Assembly: GCA_030248135.1 (NCBI GenBank)
Contig: JASANC010000573.1
Span: forward strand, 62,001-126,000
Length of the DNA: 64,000 bases
Source: Theristus sp. LFF4_11
Taxonomy: Eukaryota > Nematoda > Chromadorea > Monhysterida > Xyalidae
Direction: 5' to 3'
Positions 53,276-61,527 of this stretch are shown here, in pieces. Each line of letters begins with the position of its first letter. Position 1 is the first letter of the stretch. A program made the position numbers and the translations under genes. The notes below the pieces were generated by a model, which worked only from the letters and a program-made list of their open reading frames with translations, was not told the origin of the DNA and searched no databases.

Positions 53276-56201
53276 CTATTCCAATGCAGCAGAAAATTTA
53301 CCAAAGACAAATGAATGAATTTTTTTATATTCCTGTGTTTTGAGACGCCTCCGAAAACTGGCTGTAGTTGGTGAGGTGACAGTTTCATCAGACAAAAGAT
53401 TCCAGAGATGTATGGTCCTAACGCACCAAAAATTTTTCCTGATAGTGGTCTTGTTTCTAGGAACTGCGAGTTTGAGTGAATGACCTCGAGTACCTGTTCC
53501 GGTTTGTTGAAAAAATAAAGAAATCGTTCAGAAAGGGAACGAAAGTAACAGAATGGATAAATTTGTAAACCATGGTAAGGTCTGAAATGTGTCTTTGAAT
53601 TATAATAGGGAGTAAGCCAGTTTGGTGAAGCCTGTCCTGGTATGATGTGTTCATTTCATAGCCGAGTAAATATTTTGTAAAAGATCTTTGTGGAGATTCA
53701 ACAAGCTTATTTAGACCTATTAGAGATGAAGACCAAACAGTTGGGCAAAAATTTAGGTGGGGCAGGGCGAGTGTTTTGAACAGACGCAGCCTGAAACTTT
53801 TTGTTCTAATGCGGAAGCAGTGCTTGATGGTGCCAACTATGCTATTTGCTTTTTTGACAACGGTCCGAATATGGTCATTGAAACTCAAGGATTCATCAAC
53901 AAGTACACCTAGATCTCTAATTGCTGGTGTTGATTCAATAGTTTTATTGTCTATTGTATATTGGAAATGAGGATTTTTCTTGGGTCCCACGTGGAGAATC
54001 CTTGTTTTTGAGACAGATAAATCGAGGGAGTTAAGCTTCATCCAGTTGTTTAAAGCATCAAGATCGCTTTGGATTGCAGCTCTGTCCTTCCAGTGATACA
54101 CTTCTCTGTAAATTTTAACGTCATCAGCATACAAAACACATTTAGAGTGCGATATCACTTGAGGGAGGTCATTAATGAACAGCGCAAAAAGAACTGGTCC
54201 CAGTACGCTACCTTGGGGCACTCCGGAGGTAACCTCAACAGGTTTTGATTTAGCAGTGTTGATACGAACCCACTGGGATCGATTTTGAAGGTAGGCTTTA
54301 ATCCAGTTCAACAAATAATGTTTAATTCCAAGATCCCATAGTTTTTGAAGAAGAATGCAGTGTGAAACCGTATCGAAAGCTTTCGAGATATCCAAATAGA
54401 CAACGTCAGTTCCAAAACCATCATCAAGGGATTTTGTCCAGTCATTTAGACATAGTAAGAGTTGAGTCTCCACACTGCGTCCAGGAATGAAACCAAACTG
54501 GTAGGGGGAAAAGATGTTATAGTTCTCTTGTAAGCAAAAACTAATCAGTTCATCCCTTATAATTTTTTCTAAAACTTTGCATACATTTGAAGTTAGAGAT
54601 ATCGGTCGGTAATTATGCAAATAAGGGCTGCTAACTTTTTTCGGGATAGGTTGAACGACAGCTTGCCTCCAAAAATCGGGAACCTCGCTTCTATGCAAGG
54701 ATGCATCCATGATCATAGAGAGGGGTTCGGCTAAACTAGCAGACAGTTTTTTCAAGAAAATTTGAGGAACGCCGTCAGGACCACAAACTGTTTTCTTATT
54801 TAGTTTTTGTAGGTAAGAGAACACCACTTCTGGTGTTATTTGTTTTACTAGCGAGGAAGGTTCGTTTTCAACTTGTATTTTTACTGTGTGATCTTTTTGC
54901 TTGAAACTTTTCGCAAAGAAATCATTGAAAGCGACAGCTTTATCAATGTCAGACACCAGTGGCTCTCCATCTACGCTTTCTAGTACTGGTAAAGATCTGC
55001 TTTTCTTGATTCTCCTGTTGACAGCGGACCAAAATTTTTTAGGGTTTGGATTTTGGAATGCCCTGTTGTCGGCTGCAGTTGCTTCTTTTCTTTTCATTTT
55101 TTGTATGATGTGATTAATTACCTGATAGGAAAGATATTGGTTGACACCATTTCTTGAAACTTTCTTGAGACGACATTGTATCATGTGCAGCTTATGCAAA
55201 CGCCGTCTCCAAGGCAAAAGTTTACCTTTTGAGGCAGAACGCCTTCTAATCGGAATGAAATTGTCGATAAAAAATTTGCAGACATTACAAAATAGGTTAT
55301 ACATGTCATTTACTGTCTGGCAACTACTAAAAGCTGGTTTCCAATTGAAGTTCAAGAGCTTTCTTTCAATTTCATGCCATTTTCCATGGCTATAATCTTT
55401 ATACTGAATAATTTCAGGTTTACTGCCAAAACTAATGCATGTTTTTAGAATGATAGATTTGTGATCACTTGAGCAATTGGGAAAGCCGAATGGGTCCGAT
55501 ATTTCACACGTTTCAACTAAGTTTGTAGCAGACACAAAAGCTAAATCCAGAAAATTTTCATTTCTAGTGGGAAGCGAAACCATCTGTGTTAAGCCCAGTT
55601 CATCCGTTCTGTCAATAAATTCCAAACATGCTTTTTTATCCTGGGGGCCGCAGCGAATAGAAGGAGACCAAATTATTCCAGGAAGATTAAAGTCTCCAAA
55701 AATGAAGGTTCCTTGACCAGTTTCAAGTAGTTTAGACAATGAATCTAATAAATTTTTCCACGTGGCTAGATTTCGAGTAGGGGAGCCGGGAATACGATAG
55801 ACGATTGCCACAATAAAACTGGTGTTGTTGAGAAACAGTTTGAGAGACAGTATCTCAAAATCTGAATAGCAGGAAGTTAGGTTGGGTAAGAGTTTGGCTT
55901 TCATCGTTTTTGGAACCAGGCAAAGAAGGCCACCTCCTCGCTCGCCATATTTTCTATCAAGTCGGAAAACTTGATATTGGTGCTCATTCACAATTGTTGA
56001 ATCGCTCACGCTTTGATTTAGCCAGGTTTCAGCAAGTAAATAAACAATTTTGTCTGATGAGACATTTGAATCACCCAACAGCATGTTGTCCAAGGCGTCT
56101 CTCTTGTTTTGAGATAAAATAGAACGAACATTAGCAAAATAAAAATGAACAGTAGAACCTGGTTTGTTATGGTGTGGTTTTTTGTCAAGAGAGCCGCGAT
56201 C
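53276..56201 (-). CDS. LINE ORF2: apurinic endonuclease + reverse transcriptase, one frameshift
   Basis: The frame runs open from the codon after the ORF1 stop (56201) to a TAG at 53457, 914 residues. Endonuclease landmarks, in order: FYFANVRSILSQNKRD, AETWLN, GDFNLPGIIW, SDHKSIIL. Reverse transcriptase landmarks: CGPDGVPQIFLKKL, YRPISLTSNVCKVLEKII, QFGFIPGRS, YLDISKAFDTVSH, GVPQGSVLGPVLFALFINDL, and the catalytic YADD in CVLYADDVKIY. The element copies its RNA into DNA at a nick made by the endonuclease. The first ATG (56084 region) lies downstream of the conserved endonuclease start, so translation must begin earlier. Near 53510-53520, in a T-rich run, the conserved C-terminus (GTRGHSLKLAVPRNKTTIRK) shifts to another frame that ends at 53276, so this copy is broken. 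Confidence 0.9.
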
Positions 56202-57070
56202 CTATTGACCACCAGCACCCGTGCCAGAACCCTTGTCGCCTCCAGAAGCGGCGGTCAGCCGACCTAAAAAGTCCGGAGAAAACGGATCGGCAACAAAACG
56301 ACAATCAGAATGACCATTCGTGTTGACTTTCTGCCTGATTGTGAATTTGCCATCAAAACTTTCACGCAAAACACAATTCTTATTCGAGTCATTGAGACCA
56401 CGAAAACGATACAGAATGCTACGTGCCTCAGCCTCAATTGCTCGCTGGGCGACGGTCTTGTCATTTCGAAAGTAAATAGATTTGTGATCACCGAATTTCT
56501 TGATGTTCTCCCGGAGCAACGACTTGGCCTGCGGCGAATCCAAGATCACTTTCAGCAAGCGCGGTCCGCGCGGTCGTCCACCCGGGCGAGCAGCATCGGA
56601 GTACGTGCCCAAACGAAAGACCTCCTTCACGTCCTCACGATTGCCGCCAGCATCAGTCACGACGTCCCGAACGAACTTCAATTCTGAGTTGACGTGTTCG
56701 TTGGATCGATTGTCGCCAAACATTGAGAGCCGCGGCGTCGCCTCGCGCCAACCCGACAACACCAGATTGTTCGCTTTTGCTTTGCGCTCGGCCAGCTCGG
56801 TCTCTGTAGCGATCGCCTGGTTGACGCTCCGATCGATTTGGAGCGCATTCTGCACGTCAGGAGAAATGAACGCAGGCGGGCGCCCATACGTGTGATCGAT
56901 ATTATTCGTGACAGCTTGTGGCGCGTTGAATTTGCTCATCAAAACACTGAGCATTTCACTTTGTTTCTTTAGCAAGTCAATAATCGCACTGTCGCGTTCG
57001 TCTTGCCGCTGCTGTTGCTGCCGAATGAACTCCTCTTGCCGTTGTTGCTGTTGGCGAATTAGATCGTTTT
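56202..57070 (-). CDS. LINE ORF1: nucleic-acid-binding protein, 5' truncated
   Basis: The open frame starts inside the element with a glutamine-rich coiled coil (RQQQQRQEE repeated twice) and reads to a TAG at 56204-56202. The middle has AKANNLVLSGW and VFRLGTY, consistent with an RRM-like fold, then LLRENIKKFGDHKSIYFRND and a Gly-rich end. This matches the usual ORF1 of CR1/L2-like LINEs, which coats element RNA. The upstream frame has no start and is cut at 57070, so the N-terminus is missing. The stop is in the same frame as ORF2. Confidence 0.75.
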
Positions 57071-57075
57071 GTTAG

Positions 57076-57496
57076 CCAAAAATAAGCAAAAATCGGGATC
57101 TTGACATTAAAAATAAAAAATTGGCATAAGTTGGTCAATATTCTGTTGAATTTCAGAACAAAGATTTTGGACAGAGCCCAAATAAATTTTTGGATTGATG
57201 ATAGCTGGCTGGAAAATTTTCAAGATAGATTACAAAGTAGGATACCACCTGCAGAGTTGAAGACTATGTCACAAAGTAAAGTCGAAGAAAATTTTTGTTG
57301 AACTTTCAAAAAATTATGCCAAAAACGGGCATCTACACAACATTGTGCGGAAAATTTAAAAAAAAAACGAAAAAAATTTCGAAAAATTTAAAAAAATAAA
57401 AAAGGCTCATTTTTTACTTAAAAAAATAAAAAAAAATTTTTTGAGCTTACATCTCTAATCCAAACCCAGGTCGTGGTTCACGGTTCTCGTTCCAAA
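57076..57496. other. Repeat-rich gap between LINE and fold-back element
   Basis: Carries the word GAAGAAAATTTTTGTTGAAC followed by TTTCAAAAAATTATGCCAAAA at 57282-57325, which recurs at 58972 and 59159, plus A-rich homopolymer runs at 57355-57440. No gene. Confidence 0.5.
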
Positions 57497-57972
57497 CATA
57501 GTTGTTCTAGGGGGGGGCTGGGGGGGGGCCGGCCCCCCCCCCAAAAAAATTTCGAATCTATCTCTATCAAACAGGTTTTTTCGGCCCAGCTATTATCTAT
57601 CTAAAAAAAATTTCTCAGCCAGCTAAAAATTTTTGTCTTCGAAGACATAAAATAAGTCAATTTTTCACCAAAATTGACTACTTTTGCCCATAATTCTTTA
57701 AAATTTCGCTAATTTTAGGTAAAATACGCGTTTATACTTGATTTTTAGTGTATTTTTAGCATTATTTTGCTGTTTTTATAGCTTTTTAGCGTTTTTTAGC
57801 TATCTATCTATCAAATTTCAATATTTTGACCGGCCCCCCCCCAAAGTCACATGCCCCCCCCGCGCCCCCCCCCCCAATATTTTCCAGCTATCTATCTATC
57901 TAGAAAATTTGCACTAGCTATCTACCCCCCCCCCCCCCCCCCACCAACCCCTCGGCTCTGGAACAACTATGG
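57497..57972. mobile_element. Inverted-repeat element with G/C homopolymer arms
   Basis: CATAGTTGTTCTAGGGGGGG at the left is mirrored by CCCCTCGGCTCTGGAACAACTATG at the right. Inside are several runs of 8-18 C or G (57511-57542, 57834-57882, 57925-57942) and repeated AGCTATCTATCTATC motifs (57587, 57798, 57884). No coding frame; class unknown. Confidence 0.55.
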
Positions 57973-58391
57973 TTCCAAATGATAGTACTTTCTTGAATAC
58001 TTCAGATAGGAACGCACTGGTTCACGTTGTTGTTGATGGGCAACACCGCGCTTCCTCAAGACGACAAATCGGCAACAATCAAGAATGGACAGACAAATAG
58101 GTTTCCTCCAATTTGAAGGGCAAAACCAAAGTAATTTACTGTTTTTTAGTTCATTAACGAGCTCATGAAACCAATTGCAAAAGCGTTTATCGGTGTCGGG
58201 CTGGACTAGGGTTTGAAATTTTTTTAAACTTTAAAAAAAATCTTTTTAAACGAATTTTGATCATCAAAATTGTACTTTCATCTGAAAATGCGTTTTTTAA
58301 GACAAAAAACTTTGTCCCAGAAGTTGTTGATAGAAGCCTAAAATCAATCGGTAATCAATCAAACGGTCCAAATCCAAAATCGACTGCTGAC

Positions 58392-59130
58392 TAGGGTTGT
58401 TAAAAAAAAACAAAAATCGTCATTTTTGTTTTTTTAAGCAATTTTTTTTTTAAATTTCAAAAATCAAAGTTGTGATAAATCAATTAGGGAGTTCGAAGAA
58501 CCACATATGATATGCAAGCGCCTCCGGAATGACTCCCGTATGGCGGAACTTTGGAGATTTTGTTTTGGTGACCTCAATTACCCCTTTTCCAAACCGTTAT
58601 TATACCTCTTCTAGTGATTTGACCCCCAAAACGTCACTAATTGTCCCGAGCCCAAGTGAAAATACACATACCGGCTTGAAATTCGATCAATTCTGATGAT
58701 GTGTCGCGACGGCAGGACACGAAACGGCAGCCAGACAACGTAACGCTTGCAAACGGAGCAGCTCGGACGCTCAAATTTAGATTGCGAGGCGAATCGTCAC
58801 CTTATCTGCATCGGAAATGGTAAGCCAACCTTTGGGACGCTCAAAAACTTCATCGCAGATGTTGTTGAAGCCTGAAATCAGTCGGTAAAACGGTCCAAAA
58901 TCGACAAAGTTTTACGATGTAATAAGGTAAAGGTAACGATGTAACAAAGTAAAGGTTTTACGATGTAATATCAAAGAAAATTTTTGTTGAACTTTCAAAA
59001 AAATTGTGCCAAAATTGAGGTTTTTCAGAGCATATTAGAGGAAAATTTTTCGATTTTTTTTTTAAATCTGCATTTTTGTTTTTTTAATCACTTTTTTTAA
59101 ACAAATTTTGATTTTTGTTTAACAACCCTA
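58392..59130. mobile_element. Non-autonomous hAT element with perfect 8 bp target duplication
   Basis: The element starts TAGGGTTGTTAAAAAAAAAC and ends with the inverse GTTTAACAACCCTA; CTGCTGAC lies directly on both sides (58384-58391 and 59131-59138). Eight-base duplications and TAGGGTTG-like ends are marks of the hAT superfamily. The 739 bp interior has no transposase frame. Confidence 0.85.
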
Positions 59131-59276
59131 CTGCTGACGGTTTTACAGAATGATAATGTCAAAGAAAATTTTTGTTGAACTTTCGAAAATTTGTGTCAAA
59201 AATGAGGTTTTCAGAGCTTATTAGAGGAAAAATTTTCGAATAAAAAACCGGCTTTTTTTTGTTTTTTTAATAATAT

Positions 59277-59512
59277 TTGAAGAAGCACGGTCCTGGGCTG
59301 GGGGCACCAGTGGTCTTTGCCCGATTTCGGTTTCGGTGGCCTGCGGTCGCTATATCCCCGGAGGGCAGCGAATCCGAAAGTTTTTCTTTGAAAACCAGTG
59401 TAGTTATTAGAGTAGAGAGCTACACTGGCGGCAGTTTGCCATCCTCCGTGGGGGATCAAACCCGTCACCTTCTGGGTTGAAGGCGAACGTGCTAACCACC
59501 GAGCCAAACTTT
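59277..59512 (-). mobile_element. tRNA-derived SINE (second family)
   Basis: On the minus strand the head GTTTGGCTCGGTGGTTAGCA carries an A-box-like TGGTTAGCACG, and GACGGGTTTGATCCCCC a B-box-like GGGTTTGATCC, at tRNA spacing. The body continues through an unrelated part to about 59277. TTTTTAAT is found at both sides (about 59265-59271 and 59510-59517), a probable target duplication. Confidence 0.75.
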
Positions 59513-59834
59513 TTAATCACTTTTTCAAATTTTTTTGAATTTTGGTTGAACCAAACCCTACGTAATTGGCTGGAAATAAGTTGCATTCGTTGCAAATATA
59601 GAAAATGTTTGTCTTGTCGGGAAAGGCAAAGTTTTACCGGCAAAGAGCTTGCACAATTTTCACTGCGAAAAAAATTCATTTTGCAGAATATTTTGTAACG
59701 CAGCGCAGTTTCGGCCAGCGAATTGAAGCGAGGCCAACGAAACAACAACTTGCCGCGCCGATGGCAATAATGTAACACCGACAACAACCGTGCAAAGCTG
59801 TAATAGCAAAATATTGTGGCAAAAGCTGGAAAAA

Positions 59835-61527
59835 ATGTCTGAAGAGCTTCCGGAATCGTCGGCGAAGGACGATGAAACGAAAGTGTTCTACTACATCGAC
59901 GAGGAAGACACGCCGTATCTGATTAAACTGGCAGACGTGTCACGCGATAAAGTGACACTTGGCGACTTCAAAAATGCTCTCCAACTGCCGGATCGACCGA
60001 AATACAAATACTTCTTCAAATCGCTCGATTCGGACATGGGGTGCGTTTCGAACTTCACTCGTTTCTATGATTTTGCTTTTTATTTTTGTTTGTCATTCAC
60101 CAATTCGTCTGTTGCATTGTTTTTGTGACACATTTTGCGTTTGACATGTCATTCAATCTTGACGTGAAAATTGATCGCTATTTCACAATCACCACCACAC
60201 AAACACAGTGTGTGTTTTCAGAGTGGTCAAAGAAGAAATTCACGACGAGAAAGCAAAGCTGCCGTTGTGTGAGAACGGTCGCATCGTATCATGGGTTCGT
60301 TTTTTACATTTTGATTAGAATCTCAAAATGTTGTTTTAATATTTGATGTGGTATCTCAACGAAGAATATTATGAAATCGAAACCTATCGATCAATTTCGC
60401 AAGAATTTTCTTCAAAGTTGGTTTCGGCCGAGGGCTCGTCGCATTCGGATGGCTCAAGCAACCGAAAAACGGCCGGATTAGGGAAATTGGCAGCTCCGAT
60501 TCTTGAGCATCAGGCGGCATTCAACACGGCCGCTGCGCAGTTTGATCAATCAAGTGCGTTGAACTGACTGTTTGATCGTTGTTTTGTTATTCTACTAGAT
60601 TGAAGATCGTGTTGGTGCAACTACAGTCGAACTCTACATCAAAGCTACAGGCAATCAGCTGATCTGATTGACTGGTCATCAAGTGACGCATGCTTTCTGT
60701 GTAGGACAGACTCCGCCTCCACAGCAATGCCTGCACAGGAAGCACGCATCACGTCCACGTCCACGTGATCACCAACCAGTCAGCTGATTGCCTATAATTT
60801 AGAGTTCGACTGCACGTGGGTGATTGCTGCTTTGATTGAGTCATGCCAAGGACCAGGCTAATCAATTCGATGTGTGGCCTGTGTGTAGGAGCGCGTCACA
60901 GTGGACGTTTGTGCGCTCGGGGGACCGGGAAGTGTGTAGGCACGGAATGACAGAAAATATTCTATGGTCGCCCACTTGACAGCGTTTTCTGTTGTTGTTG
61001 TTGTTGTTGTGATTTTTAGGCGATGTTGTTAGCCAGGGCTAACCCAGAGAAGCGTACAGAACGCCATTGAGTAGGGCGCCCATCGAGTTTTCTCTGTCAT
61101 TAAGTGCCCATACACCACTCGGCGGGGCTCGATCCCCCGAGCGCACAGACTGTAGTCTAACGCACTACCACCAGGCCACAAGGGTGACAACTTTTCTGTT
61201 TGGTTTTCTGGTTTAGCCGTGATTAAAAACATCGCCCAACCTAATTCTCTGTTCGTTCGGTTGTTGCACTTTGCTGCTGGAAATAATCATTCGGAAGGCT
61301 CTCTTCTGCATGATTGACGAGGATCCGTAAAATTCATTCCATTTCCCAGCAAAGCTCAATGCCTCAAGCATTTCAGTGGTGACAACGGACTCCGAGTCAA
61401 CGATGAGCGCGCTGCCGCAGCAAGGTCGATTTTTGAAGCCGGGACCACTCGGACTTCAGCCAAACGTTGCCGCTGGCGGTGGCAAACTCGATCGGAGACT
61501 GATGCAGCCGAATCCCGGTGGAGTGAT
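59835..61527 (+). CDS. Dishevelled, N-terminal exons (DIX domain); gene continues beyond the window
   Basis: Exons 59835-60040, 60222-60294, 60418-60553 and one starting at 61350 join in phases 2, 0, 1. The DIX domain spans about 14-94: [76 protein letters not shown] domains polymerise head to tail, and in dishevelled they build the Wnt signalosome at the plasma membrane. After it comes HSDGSSNRK, and in exon 4 the Ser/Thr-rich [13 protein letters not shown] stretch. The end of exon 4 lies between 61515 and 61527, with no unambiguous donor. PDZ and DEP domains are not found up to 64000, so they must lie to the right. Intron 3 holds two mobile elements. The ATG is in AAAAAATGTCT and precedes the domain by 13 codons, as usual. 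Confidence 0.9.
60624..60812. mobile_element. Palindromic MITE (family A) in dishevelled intron 3
   Basis: Left end CAGTCGAACTCTA and right end TAGAGTTCGACTG are inverted, followed inwards by AGGCAATCAGCTGA and its inverse TCAGCTGATTGCCT. TA precedes the left end; the right flank is CA, so one duplication base has changed. 189 bp, no coding. This copy is the best preserved of the family. Confidence 0.8.
61011..61177 (-). mobile_element. Uninterrupted copy of the tRNA-derived SINE at 839-1629
   Basis: Minus-strand head GCCTGGTGGTAGTGCGTTAG, B-box-like GGGGGATCGAGCCCC, end TCGCCTAAAAATC. The junction AGTGCCCATACACCACTC is continuous here, while the copy at 839 is split at the same TA by a Tc1-type element. 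A (TTG)n tract lies next to the 3' end at 60991-61010. Confidence 0.78.

Larger units (their letters stand above)
52430..57070 (-). mobile_element. Nearly full-length CR1/jockey-superfamily LINE, 5' truncated
   Basis: The element reads on the minus strand: 5' end inside ORF1 near 57070, ORF1, ORF2 with endonuclease and reverse transcriptase, a 0.85 kb 3'UTR with long pyrimidine/purine runs, and a 3' terminus of TTGATTGATTGATTGA type (plus strand TCAATCAATCAATCAA at 52430-52445) instead of poly(A). Short tandem 3' ends are usual in CR1/L2/jockey-like elements. GTTAG occurs immediately outside both ends (52425-52429 and 57071-57075) and is a candidate 5 bp target duplication. Confidence 0.85.
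58207..59560. mobile_element. Older hAT-like element, host of two later insertions
   Basis: Candidate ends TAGGGTTTGAAATTTTTTT (58207) and TTGAACCAAACCCTA (59546-59560) are inverted. The body matches the inner element (GAAGTTGTTGATAGAAGCCT, ATCAATCGGTAATCAATCAA, AAAGAAAATTTTTGTTGAAC) but is interrupted by the hAT copy at 58392-59130 and the SINE at about 59277-59512. The flanks do not show a clear 8 bp duplication, so the outer borders are tentative. Confidence 0.45.
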
